Shown here piece after piece: positions 12,274-20,256 of a stretch of 64,000 nucleotides of DNA. Position numbers and translations under genes: made by a program. How positions within the stretch are numbered: position 1 is the first letter of the stretch; each line of letters opens with the position of its first letter. The notes under the pieces were generated by a model. It did no database searches. It worked only from the letters and a program-made list of their open reading frames with translations, and was not told the DNA's origin. Source of the DNA: Deltaproteobacteria bacterium HGW-Deltaproteobacteria-19. GTDB taxonomy: Bacteria > Desulfobacterota > Syntrophia > Syntrophales > PHBD01. Location: positions 1 to 64,000 of the forward strand of contig PHBD01000001.1 in NCBI GenBank assembly GCA_002841865.1. Direction: 5' to 3'.

Positions 12274-13605
12274 ATGGACTGGAAAGAAGAGTACAGGAAA
12301 AAGCAGATGAGTCTCGCCGAGGCGGCGAAGCAGATCAGGTCCGGGGATTTTGTCGGCATCGGGCTGGCCGTCGGCGCCTGTTCGCCCGATATGTACGACG
12401 CAATCCTGGACCGCTGGCAGGAGCTGAAGGGCGTCCGGATCTGCGATTCCGTCGCCGTCCGCCCGTCGAAGCTCTACAGCCTCGAATTCATGAAGGGCCT
12501 CGACGGCCACATCAACTTCGACCCCTCCTTCGGGACGGCGGCGAGCCGGAAGATCATCGAGTCCCGCTTGCCGGACTATCTTCCCATCATGACCTCCGAC
12601 GGGGGCGACAAGTACGCCAAGCGCTCCGACGTCTTCATCTGCATGACGACGACGCCCAACGACCAGGGCTTCGTCAACCTCGGCCTCACGAACTTCTACA
12701 GCATGGAGGCCCTCCGGCAGGGGAGGGAGGAAGGGAAGCTCCGGCTGGCCATCGCCGAGGTGAACGACCGGATGCCGACGATCTTCGGCGACAACTGGAT
12801 ACACATCTCCGAGTTCGACGCCTTCGTGGAGAACTCAACGCCCATCCCCAAGGTGGGGAGGGCAACGCCGGGAGAGAAGGAGAAGACGATCGGCGAATAC
12901 GCCCTGGAGCTGATCCGGGACGGAGACACATTCCAGATGGGCATCGGGGCCATCCCGGAGGCCGTCGTGGCGGGCCTTGACGGAAAGCGCGACCTGGGCG
13001 TCCTGACCGAGATGTTCCCCATCGGCCTGCCCCAGCTCGTGGAAAAGGGAATCGTGACGAACAGCAAAAAGCCCTTCCACAAGGGGGTGACCGTGGCGAC
13101 GTTCTGCATGGGCGATCAGACCATGTACGACTACGTCCGCGAGAATCCCCGCTGCGAGTTCTACCCGGCCGCCTACACCAACAACCCCGCCTTCGTCGCC
13201 CAGCACCCCAACATGGTGGCCATGAACATGGCCCTGATCGTGGATTTCAGTGGCCAGATCGCCTCGGAGGGAATCGGCCACCGGATGGTGAGCGGCGTGG
13301 GCGGCCAGTTCGACTTCATGATCGGGACGTTCTACTCGAAGGGGGGAAAAGGAATCACGCTCCTCTACTCATCGCGGACACTGAAGGACGGCTCCCTGGT
13401 ATCGGCCATCGTTCCGGAACTGCCGCTCGGCACGCCCGTCAGCGTCCCCCGGTCGTTTGCCCAGTATGTCATCACGGAGTACGGCATTGCCGATCTCCGC
13501 TACAAGACGCGCCGCGAGCGGGGCGAGGCCCTGATCAACATCGCCCACCCGGACCTCCGGGGAGAGCTGAGAGCGAGCCTGAGAAAGAACTTCTACATGG
13601 CTTGA
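12274..13605 (+). CDS. Acetyl-CoA hydrolase/CoA-transferase family protein, paralogue 1
   Basis: 443 residues, the usual length of family I CoA-transferases that include butyryl-CoA:acetate CoA-transferase and acetyl-CoA hydrolase. It shows the RICDSVAVRPS segment, PIPKVGRATP, the oxyanion motif GVGGQFDF and the C-terminal TEYGIADLRYKTRRERGEAL followed by IAHPDLRGEL. It likely exchanges CoA between an acyl-CoA and acetate, conserving the thioester energy. It is nearly colinear with the gene at 20257, so the pair arose by duplication. The start is the ATG behind GAAAGGAAACGAT; the in-frame upstream extension has no similarity to the sister gene. The -35 box of small RNA copy B overlaps its stop codon. 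Confidence 0.88.
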   Translation: MDWKEEYRKKQMSLAEAAKQIRSGDFVGIGLAVGACSPDMYDAILDRWQELKGVRICDSVAVRPSKLYSLEFMKGLDGHINFDPSFGTAASRKIIESRLPDYLPIMTSDGGDKYAKRSDVFICMTTTPNDQGFVNLGLTNFYSMEALRQGREEGKLRLAIAEVNDRMPTIFGDNWIHISEFDAFVENSTPIPKVGRATPGEKEKTIGEYALELIRDGDTFQMGIGAIPEAVVAGLDGKRDLGVLTEMFPIGLPQLVEKGIVTNSKKPFHKGVTVATFCMGDQTMYDYVRENPRCEFYPAAYTNNPAFVAQHPNMVAMNMALIVDFSGQIASEGIGHRMVSGVGGQFDFMIGTFYSKGGKGITLLYSSRTLKDGSLVSAIVPELPLGTPVSVPRSFAQYVITEYGIADLRYKTRRERGEALINIAHPDLRGELRASLRKNFYMA

Positions 13606-13629
13606 CAACTCCGCGTCAGGCGATATAGT
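13602..13629 (+). promoter_or_regulatory. Sigma-70 promoter of small RNA copy B
   Basis: TTGACA (13602-13607) overlaps the stop codon of the CoA-transferase gene, and TATAGT (13624-13629) follows after 16 bases. The stretch GCGATATAGTGACC is identical at the copy C promoter, 17 kb away. Confidence 0.75.
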
Positions 13630-13635
13630 GACCCC

Positions 13636-13775
13636 GCTATCCCGGAAACACAGGAGCAAGAGACAGAAGATACGATTCCCGGATTCAACAAACCGTTTCA
13701 TTGTAACGCGGTGCAAACAGATGGCTGAATGGATTGAAACCCCGCTTCTCCCGACCAGAGGGCGGGGTTTTTTCA
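13636..13775 (+). ncRNA. Small RNA family, copy B
   Basis: About 140 nt between a near-consensus promoter and an intrinsic terminator, with no plausible reading frame. It aligns along its whole length with copy C: ACACRGGAGCA near the 5' end, a central hairpin built from ACCGTTTC and CGGT, then CGGT, seven bases, GATGG, about eleven bases and GAAACCCC running into the terminator. Such conservation between unrelated flanks supports a functional RNA. It ends about 70 bases before the start of a sigma-54 activator gene, so a leader/attenuator role is the alternative. Confidence 0.7.
13738..13774 (+). terminator. Intrinsic terminator of small RNA copy B
   Basis: AACCCCGC (13738-13745) pairs with GCGGGGTT (13762-13769), with CTTCTC/GAG extending the stem, followed by TTTTTT. 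Confidence 0.85.
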
Positions 13776-13842
13776 TTTGTGGAATCGGATGGGGCAGGGC
13801 TTATTTCTTGTGGTTCGGACCAGGCATTTCAGAGGACCTCAC

Positions 13843-15639
13843 ATGACGGTTAAACGTGTAGCGCAAGAGAGGATCGATCGGTACATCGTCGAGGCCGAGA
13901 GGAAGGAGAGGCTTCTGTCCTCGATCCACAAGATCAGCAGCCTGCTAACGAAACCGGTCACGCTCGACCGGATCCTCACGGAAATCGTGAAGGAGACGTC
14001 GAGGGTCTTCGGGCTCACGAGGGTCGCCATTTTCCTCAAGGACGAGGACAGCAACCTCCTGGAATGCAAATACCTGATCGGATTCAAGCCTGCCGAGCGG
14101 GAGCGGGCGCTCACCCGCCCCTTCCGGCTGGAACGGCACGAATGCATCGAGACGGCCGTCGTGAAGACCGGGAAAACCATTTTCATCAAGGACTACACGA
14201 ACGACGGGAGAATCACGGACATCGACCTGAAGATCAGCGCGATCCACAAACGGGTCTCGACGCTTGCCGTCCCCCTGATGATCAAGAAAGACGTCATCGG
14301 GCTTCTCGAGGCGGACAAGAACGACGTGAAGATGGACCTGACGAAGAGCGAGATCAAGTCCTTCTCCATCTTCGCGAACCAGGCCAGCATCATCATAGAG
14401 AACGCCAAACTCCAGGAGAGGAATAAGAAGCGGATCGAGCAGCTCCTGTCGTGGCAGGAGGTCGAGACGGACATGGTCTGCGAGAGCGACGAGATGAAGA
14501 GGGTGCTGGCGCAGACGCTCAAGATCGCCCGGAGCTACGACACGACCGTCCTGATCGAGGGTGAAACGGGGACCGGAAAGGAGATCATCGCCAGGATCCT
14601 GCACTACCACAGCAGCCGGGTCGGGAAGCCCTACATCCGCATCAACTGCGGCGCCATCAGCAAGGACCTCGTCGAATCCGAGTTCTTCGGCTACGACAAG
14701 GGAACGTTCACGGGCGGACTCCAGGAGGGGAAAAAGGGAATCTTCGAGCTGGCCGACGGCGGGACGCTGCTCCTCGACGAGATCAGCGAACTGTTGCCCT
14801 CCATCCAGGTCAAGCTCCTCCGGTTTCTCGAAGAGCGGGAGTTCTATCCTGTGGGCGGATCGAAAACGAAGAAGGTCGACGTCCGCATCGTCGCCGCGAC
14901 GAACCGGAAGCTCGAACAGTTGACCGGCGAGGGGAAATTCCGGAAGGACCTCTACTACCGGCTCAACATCGCCAAGATCTCGCTCCCGCCCCTCCGCGAA
15001 CGGAAGAAGGAAGTCATCCCCATCGCCCTGTTCTTCATGGACAAGTTCAACAAGACCTACGGGAAGCGGTTCCAGGAGATCTCGAAGGAGGCCCAGGAAA
15101 TCCTGGCCAACGCTCCCTGGACGGGCAACATCCGGGAACTGAAGAACGCCATCGACCGTGTCGTCCTGATGGAGGAGGGGAGCATCATCGAGCCGCGCCA
15201 CCTGGCGTTCGTGGCGAACAACCGCGGTGAGGCGGACCGGGCTGGAGAGGCCCCTGCCGGGGAGTCGCGAGAGGGCTTGGCAGGAGTCACCGCAAGGAGC
15301 CCTGATGCCCTGGACCCGTCCTCCCGAGACCGGCTTCTCATGGAAGCCCTGCGCTACTTCGTCCGTCTGAACAGCGATTATGAGCAAGGCCGGGAGATGC
15401 CGGACAGGGAGAAGATCCGGGATGCTTATGCGAGCGTTTCCAGGGGGAAACTCGATCCCGCGGCCGCCGGCGTGACGGGGAAGGACTTCGACGAGCGGAA
15501 CCGGAACCTCCTTATCCGGGCCCTCGACGCCTGTGAGGGAAACAAGTCGCGGGCGGCCCGGATGCTGGGCATCTCCAGGCCGACCGCCGTGTACCGCATC
15601 CGGAAATACGGCATCGGCGAGAAGAAAAAAGGGGTATAA
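13843..15639 (+). CDS. GAF-domain sigma-54 activator with altered GAFTGA loop
   Basis: 598 residues: a GAF domain (about 30-190), AAA+ domain with GETGTGKE and TLLLDEISELLP, and a Fis-type HTH at the end (EGNKSRAARMLGISRPTAVYRI). The sigma-54 contact loop reads GTFTGG instead of GAFTGA. Changes at the second and last positions often weaken or abolish sigma-54 contact in characterised activators, so it may act poorly at sigma-54 promoters or work differently. A linker of about 90 residues between AAA+ and HTH is long. The ATG follows AGAGGACCTCAC. It is preceded by small RNA copy B. Confidence 0.85.
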   Translation: MTVKRVAQERIDRYIVEAERKERLLSSIHKISSLLTKPVTLDRILTEIVKETSRVFGLTRVAIFLKDEDSNLLECKYLIGFKPAERERALTRPFRLERHECIETAVVKTGKTIFIKDYTNDGRITDIDLKISAIHKRVSTLAVPLMIKKDVIGLLEADKNDVKMDLTKSEIKSFSIFANQASIIIENAKLQERNKKRIEQLLSWQEVETDMVCESDEMKRVLAQTLKIARSYDTTVLIEGETGTGKEIIARILHYHSSRVGKPYIRINCGAISKDLVESEFFGYDKGTFTGGLQEGKKGIFELADGGTLLLDEISELLPSIQVKLLRFLEEREFYPVGGSKTKKVDVRIVAATNRKLEQLTGEGKFRKDLYYRLNIAKISLPPLRERKKEVIPIALFFMDKFNKTYGKRFQEISKEAQEILANAPWTGNIRELKNAIDRVVLMEEGSIIEPRHLAFVANNRGEADRAGEAPAGESREGLAGVTARSPDALDPSSRDRLLMEALRYFVRLNSDYEQGREMPDREKIRDAYASVSRGKLDPAAAGVTGKDFDERNRNLLIRALDACEGNKSRAARMLGISRPTAVYRIRKYGIGEKKKGV

Positions 15640-15709
15640 TCCCCAGAACTCGCGGGTGCCGGCCTGTCTCGCAAGGCCATCATGACATGGAAAGGAAAAG
15701 GAGTAAGCG

Positions 15710-16597
15710 ATGCCTCATGTGGCAGCGAATGGAATTCAGATCGAGTATGAAACGTTTGGAGATCGCTCTTTTCCGGCATTGCTGCTGATTGCTGGTTGCG
15801 GCGCCCAGATGATCTTTTGGGAGGTTGAGTTCTGCGAATCACTGGCCAAGAATGGTTTCTTCGTCATTCGTTTTGACAACCGGGACTCCGGGCTTTCAAC
15901 GAAATTCGATGAAGCGGGGATTCCCGACATGATGGCGGCCGTCAAGGCGGCCATGGAAGGCAGAACCGTGGAATCGGCATATTCCCTGGACGACATGGCC
16001 GATGACGCCATTGGCCTGCTCGACGCCCTGGGCATCGGGAAGGCGCATGTCTGCGGCGCTTCCATGGGCGGCATGATCGCCCAGGTGATTTCGTATCGGC
16101 ATCCCGACCGGGTCCGGAGCCTGACTTCCATCATGTCGACAACCGGAAATCCCGGGCTTCCGCAGGGGAAACCGGAAGCCATCGCCGCCGTTGTCGCGCC
16201 GGCACCGGTGGAACGCGAAGCATACGTCGAACACAATGTGAATGTATGGCGGAGGATTTGGAGCCCCGGGTTTCCTTTCGAGGAAGAAAGAGCCCGAACG
16301 TTCCTGGAGAAGAGCTATGACCGTTCCTGTTACCCGCAGGGAATGGCACGCCAGAACACGGCGGTTATCGCCGGCGGCGATCGAAGGCCGTCGCTTTCAT
16401 CCGTCAAGGTTCCGACGCTCGTCATTCATGGGGCCGATGATCCGCTGATCCCGGTCGAAGGAGGGAAAGACACGGCCCGGGTGATACCGGGAGCAAGATT
16501 GTTGATCGTCAATGGAATGGGGCATGACATGCCGAAAGGGGTCTGGGCGGAAATAGCAGAGGCCATTTCTCAGCATTCAACGCAAACCAGCAGGTGA
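15710..16597 (+). CDS. Alpha/beta hydrolase
   Basis: A 295-residue alpha/beta-hydrolase fold protein. The nucleophile elbow GASMGGM, the acid in HGADDPLIP and the histidine in GMGHDMP form a complete triad, and DNRDSG after strand 3 is the usual oxyanion-side motif of the EstA/aclacinomycin-methylesterase-like group. There is no signal peptide, so it acts in the cytoplasm on an ester, lactone or thioester. AAAGGAGTAAGCG precedes the start. It stands alone after the activator gene; substrate unknown. Confidence 0.85.
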   Translation: MPHVAANGIQIEYETFGDRSFPALLLIAGCGAQMIFWEVEFCESLAKNGFFVIRFDNRDSGLSTKFDEAGIPDMMAAVKAAMEGRTVESAYSLDDMADDAIGLLDALGIGKAHVCGASMGGMIAQVISYRHPDRVRSLTSIMSTTGNPGLPQGKPEAIAAVVAPAPVEREAYVEHNVNVWRRIWSPGFPFEEERARTFLEKSYDRSCYPQGMARQNTAVIAGGDRRPSLSSVKVPTLVIHGADDPLIPVEGGKDTARVIPGARLLIVNGMGHDMPKGVWAEIAEAISQHSTQTSR

Positions 16598-16852
16598 AAC
16601 GATGAATGGTTGACCTGAGTCCTGTCAATTCGAACGGGGGCGTTTTCGAGGACGATTGATCGATGCAGTCAAGCGGGACGCTTAATTGCCGTAGATCGGG
16701 GTTTCGTTGTAAGTATCTGCAAAGTTGGTAATCGAAGATTCCTTCCTGAAAGACAGAATCCGATGATTATGACGGGTATACTACCTGTAGTAATCATTAT
16801 TCGTTGTAATAATAAGATTATAGATAAGTTGGCGTTGTTTACATTTTCAGGA

Positions 16853-16866
16853 TTTCTTGCAAGAAA
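16853..16866. promoter_or_regulatory. Palindrome in front of the cytochrome c gene
   Basis: TTTCTTGCAAGAAA is a perfect 14-base palindrome ending about 18 bases before the cytochrome start codon and just upstream of its AAAGGAGGATCC ribosome site. It may be an operator. The rest of 16598-16852 is AT-rich and holds a likely promoter zone but no gene. Confidence 0.35.
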
Positions 16867-16884
16867 ATTTGAAAGGAGGATCCA

Positions 16885-17379
16885 ATGAGAAAAATTGCGT
16901 TCGTCTTCATTTCGGTGGTTGTGATGTCCGCCGCCTTCTTCACATTGAACGGAAGCGCCCAGATGGGCAGCGATGTGATGGGGCCAGGCAGCGGCACCGG
17001 CTGGGGAGTGGGCGCCTTTCGCTCAAACGGCGAACGAATCTATTATACTTCCACAAGCAACCGGGGCACGGAAATAGCCTACACCGGCGGCCCCTCTTAT
17101 GGCGGATGGATGATGATGAGAGGGAGATTGGCCTGTGTTTCATGCCACGGTCCAGACGGACGGGGCGGCATACACCGGATGGGCATGATGCAGGTTATGG
17201 ATGCAAAGGACATTCGCTGGTCAGTCCTGAAAAAAGAATTTGACGCTAAAAAATTCCAGATGGCAGTTGTCAAGGGGCAGGATCCCGATGGCACGCAACT
17301 AAAGCCGGACATGCCTCGCTGGAACATCAGCAATGAGGATCTGGCTGATTTGATAGCTTTCCTCAAAAAGCTGCCATAG
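16885..17379 (+). CDS. Exported monohaem cytochrome c
   Basis: 164 residues. A signal peptide (MRKIAF, hydrophobic core, cleavage near GSAQ) leads to a small periplasmic class I cytochrome with one haem site CVSCH (84-88) and a likely axial methionine in DMPRW (Met143). The C-terminal SNEDLADLIAFLKKLP helix is the typical closing helix. Its N-terminal half is rich in Gly, Met and Tyr. It lies upstream of the copper ATPase on the same strand, so a role in copper- or oxygen-linked electron transfer is possible but unproven. Confidence 0.85.
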   Translation: MRKIAFVFISVVVMSAAFFTLNGSAQMGSDVMGPGSGTGWGVGAFRSNGERIYYTSTSNRGTEIAYTGGPSYGGWMMMRGRLACVSCHGPDGRGGIHRMGMMQVMDAKDIRWSVLKKEFDAKKFQMAVVKGQDPDGTQLKPDMPRWNISNEDLADLIAFLKKLP

Positions 17380-17466
17380 GATAGGCGGATATTCCTTAAC
17401 CAAAGCCATCAATGATCATGAAAGTCTGTGTATCTTTGGGTTTGACAAACAGAAATCCGTAGAAAG

Positions 17467-17577
17467 TCATGACGACTGCTTCTTGGGCATAAGCATCACG
17501 GAATATTTCTCCAGTGCAGCGAACATCGCCTCGGGTGAAAAGGCGCCATGGCTTGCTCCGGCATGATTTTTCAGCAT
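17467..17577 (-). pseudogene. Possible 3' remnant of an unknown gene
   Basis: A 36-codon frame with protein-like composition (KNHAGASHGAFSPEAMF, then AALEKYSVMLMPKKQSS) lies alone between the cytochrome and the copper ATPase. It has no ribosome site and I cannot name a family. It may be the decayed end of a gene. Confidence 0.2.
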
Positions 17578-17599
17578 CTATCGACCTGTCGTCGGGGGT

Positions 17600-19705
17600 A
17601 TGAAGTCCGCCAACAAGGAGGCTGATGTGGACCACCATCATTCCGAAGAAAAGTCTCAAGAACTGCATGGTGGAAGCCAAGAAAAGCACGATTGGCACGA
17701 TGGGCACGTGGAAAGTGCCCATGAACAAGGACATAGGGCAGGCAACAAGCACGAGGGAGGCCATGCCCACATGATTGCCGACTTCCGGATGCGATTCTGG
17801 ATATCCCTTGCAGTCACCATCCCAATTCTTGCCCTTTCACCGTTAATCCAGCAAGTTCTGGGGTTGAGGCACGTTCTGGCCTTCATAGGGGACGGGTACG
17901 TGCTCTTTCTTCTCTCCTCCTTCGTTTTCTTTTACGGCGGTGGCCCTTTTCTGAAAGGCTTCGTTGGGGAATTGGTGAAGAAGCAGCCTGCCATGATGAC
18001 CCTGATTGCCGTAGCGATCACGACGGCCTATGTGTACAGCAGCATCGTCGTATTCGGTCTGAGAGGAAAAGTGTTCTTTTGGGAACTCGCCACCCTCATC
18101 GACATCATGCTTCTGGGGCACTGGATCGAAATGAAATCCGTCATGGGGGCATCCATGGCCCTGGAGGAACTGGCAAGGCTCATGCCTTCCAATGCACATA
18201 AAGTCATGCCCGATGGCAGTACTTGGGATGTCTCCCTGGGTGAGCTCAAGGCAGGGGACCGGGTCATGATCAAACCGGGGGAGAAGGTCCCCGTAGACGG
18301 CGAGGTGATAGAGGGGACAACGTCGGTAAACGAGGCCATGCTGACCGGGGAATCAAAACCCATACCCAAACAACCGGGAGGAATAGTCATAGGGGGTTCC
18401 ATCAACGGTGAAGGCTCCGTTACGGTGGAGGTCAGGAAAACAGGCAGGGATTCCTTCCTTTCCCAGGTGATCGAACTTGTCAGGCAAGCCCAGGAGAGCA
18501 AGTCCAGGACTCAGGACTTGGCAAACCGGGCCGCACTTTGGTTGACCATCATTGCCCTGACGGGAGGAGGTGTGACGATCGGCCTATGGTTGGCCGTTAT
18601 GCACCAGGATTTTGCCTTCGCTCTCGAACGAATGGTAACCGTCATGGTGATCACATGCCCCCATGCGTTAGGCCTCGCCGTCCCTCTAGTCATTGCCGTT
18701 TCTACCGCCCAAGCTGCCGCTAGCGGTCTTCTGATACGAAACAGGGCAGCATTTGAAAGGGGCAGGAACATCCAGGCCATCATATTTGACAAGACGGGCA
18801 CGCTGACGCAGGGGAAATTCGGCGTCACTGACACGATCCTCTTTTCTCACGACATCAAAGACGAGGAACTCCTCAAGTATGCCGCTTCCGTTGAGTCGCG
18901 GTCGGAGCATCCGATAGCGCAGGGGATTGTCTCCTCCTCAAAGGCAACCTTTTCTGTTGAAGGTTTCAAAGCCATTCCCGGAAGAGGGGCTGAAGGAATC
19001 GTAGAGGGCAAGGAGGTGAAAGTCATCAGCCCCGGCTATCTTAGAGAAAAGGGGATCAGCGTTGATGATGAAAGGATTGGAAGGCTCAGCGCACAGGGAA
19101 AGACCGTTATTTTTGTCGTGATGAACGGAGAGCTGAAGGGCGCCATCGCTCTTGCGGATATCATCAGGCCTGAATCCAGGGAGACCATAGCAAAGCTCAA
19201 GGAGATGGGCATCCGATGCATGATGCTGACCGGAGACAACAGGCTTGTGGCCAAATGGGTTTCTGACGAGATCGGCTTGGATGAATACTTCGCTGAGGTA
19301 CTGCCCCAGGAAAAGGCAGATAAAATCAAAGAGGTCCAGTCACGGGGGCTGATTGTAGCCATGACGGGGGATGGAGTGAACGACGCCCCCGCCTTGGCCC
19401 AAGCCGATGTGGGGATAGCGATCGGGGCAGGCACCGATGTGGCTGTCGAGACGGCTGACATTGTCCTCGTGAGAAGCAATCCTCTGGACACGGTGGCCAT
19501 TATCAGCCTTGCCCGGGCAACTTACAGGAAGATGGTCCAGAACCTTGCCTGGGCAACGGGTTACAATGCTTTCGCAATTCCGCTGGCAGCGGGTGTCCTC
19601 TACAAATACGGAATCCTGCTGAGCCCCGCCATGGGGGCTGTCCTCATGTCCCTGAGCACGGTCATTGTGGCCATCAACGCGCGATTTCTGCGTGTCGCCC
19701 GATAA
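17600..19705 (+). CDS. copB: CopB-type copper-translocating P1B-ATPase
   Basis: 701 residues. The cytoplasmic N-terminus is a histidine-rich tail instead of a CxxC metal-binding domain. The membrane motif is CPH (Cys353-His355), the signature of the CopB (P1B-3) subgroup, associated with Cu(II)/Cu(I) or silver export. The TGES actuator, DKTGTLT (Asp397), GDGVNDAP and MVQNLAWATGYN are intact. It pumps metal out of the cytoplasm. A hairpin terminator lies about 100 bases downstream. Gene-symbol assignment rests on the CPH and His-rich features. Confidence 0.88.
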   Translation: MKSANKEADVDHHHSEEKSQELHGGSQEKHDWHDGHVESAHEQGHRAGNKHEGGHAHMIADFRMRFWISLAVTIPILALSPLIQQVLGLRHVLAFIGDGYVLFLLSSFVFFYGGGPFLKGFVGELVKKQPAMMTLIAVAITTAYVYSSIVVFGLRGKVFFWELATLIDIMLLGHWIEMKSVMGASMALEELARLMPSNAHKVMPDGSTWDVSLGELKAGDRVMIKPGEKVPVDGEVIEGTTSVNEAMLTGESKPIPKQPGGIVIGGSINGEGSVTVEVRKTGRDSFLSQVIELVRQAQESKSRTQDLANRAALWLTIIALTGGGVTIGLWLAVMHQDFAFALERMVTVMVITCPHALGLAVPLVIAVSTAQAAASGLLIRNRAAFERGRNIQAIIFDKTGTLTQGKFGVTDTILFSHDIKDEELLKYAASVESRSEHPIAQGIVSSSKATFSVEGFKAIPGRGAEGIVEGKEVKVISPGYLREKGISVDDERIGRLSAQGKTVIFVVMNGELKGAIALADIIRPESRETIAKLKEMGIRCMMLTGDNRLVAKWVSDEIGLDEYFAEVLPQEKADKIKEVQSRGLIVAMTGDGVNDAPALAQADVGIAIGAGTDVAVETADIVLVRSNPLDTVAIISLARATYRKMVQNLAWATGYNAFAIPLAAGVLYKYGILLSPAMGAVLMSLSTVIVAINARFLRVAR

Positions 19706-19804
19706 GGAACAAAAAAGCAAATTGTCATTCTAAGGTAGACATCGTTGATGCTTCGTATTTTTCATAGCTTCTCTAGGAAAAAACATCGGCAAATGAGGTA
19801 AGAA

Positions 19805-19836
19805 AGGGCAGGGGTAGAAATGGCTCTGCCTTTTTT
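19805..19836 (+). terminator. Intrinsic terminator after copper ATPase
   Basis: GGGCAG and CTGCC form a stem around a short loop, followed by TTTTTT. Confidence 0.65.
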
Positions 19837-19917
19837 ATACATATTTCTGATGGAAATCATTGATCATGAGATAAGGCTCGGACTGAAGAGCTGTAGATGC
19901 TAAATGTAAAAATGGAT

Positions 19918-19988
19918 GACCTGCCCCCTGATCCCGTCTTATGCTGCAATCCCAGCACAAAAACTGGCCTCGTTTCTGGGGGCAGGTC
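19918..19988. repeat. 71-bp palindrome-ended element related to an IS end
   Basis: GACCTGCCCCC at 19918-19928 is repeated inverted at 19978-19988, with 49 bases between. The right arm with its inner flank (CACAAAAACT....CGTTTCTGGGG.GCAGGT) closely matches 52390-52423, next to an IS481-type transposase remnant. It therefore looks like a solo or miniature inverted-repeat relic of that element family. Confidence 0.5.
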
Positions 19989-19993
19989 AATAC

Positions 19994-20080
19994 TCAACAT
20001 TCCTTCATAAAATGAATCATCTGATTCAAATTTTGAACCACAGGGTCATCGATCCTGTGCTGCAGCAACGCCTCACCTAG
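19994..20080 (-). pseudogene. Short 3' gene remnant, unidentified
   Basis: 29 codons ending in a stop read LGEALLQHRIDDPVVQNL, then NQMIHFMKEC. This is protein-like in pattern but has no start or ribosome site and abuts the IS-end element. I do not recognise the family. The same stretch carries two inverted repeats that could instead be activator sites for the promoter at 20127. Confidence 0.2.
20014..20059. promoter_or_regulatory. Candidate activator-binding inverted repeats
   Basis: GAATCA-TC-TGATTC at 20014-20027 and CACAGG, nine bases, CCTGTG at 20039-20059 lie about 70-115 bases upstream of the sigma-54 promoter, a normal distance for enhancer-binding protein sites. Confidence 0.35.
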
Positions 20081-20126
20081 TTAAATATCAATAAATATCA
20101 ACATGTAACGCATCTATGCCATGCAG

Positions 20127-20142
20127 GGGCACGCCCTTTGCT
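20127..20142 (+). promoter_or_regulatory. Sigma-54 (-24/-12) promoter
   Basis: GGGCACGCCCTTTGCT matches the consensus TGGCACN5TTGCW at every fixed position except the first base, with correct GG-to-GC spacing. It precedes the CoA-transferase/SDR/thiolase/dehydrogenase operon by about 115 bases. Confidence 0.75.
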
Positions 20143-20256
20143 GTGTCCATGGTTGTTCCATGCACATCGTGGGAAGGCAGGGGACCGCAAAGGGGGCGGT
20201 CTTCCGTTCAACGTCCCTGTTTTGGGAGGAACAGGGCTGACACGAAAGGAGGGAGT

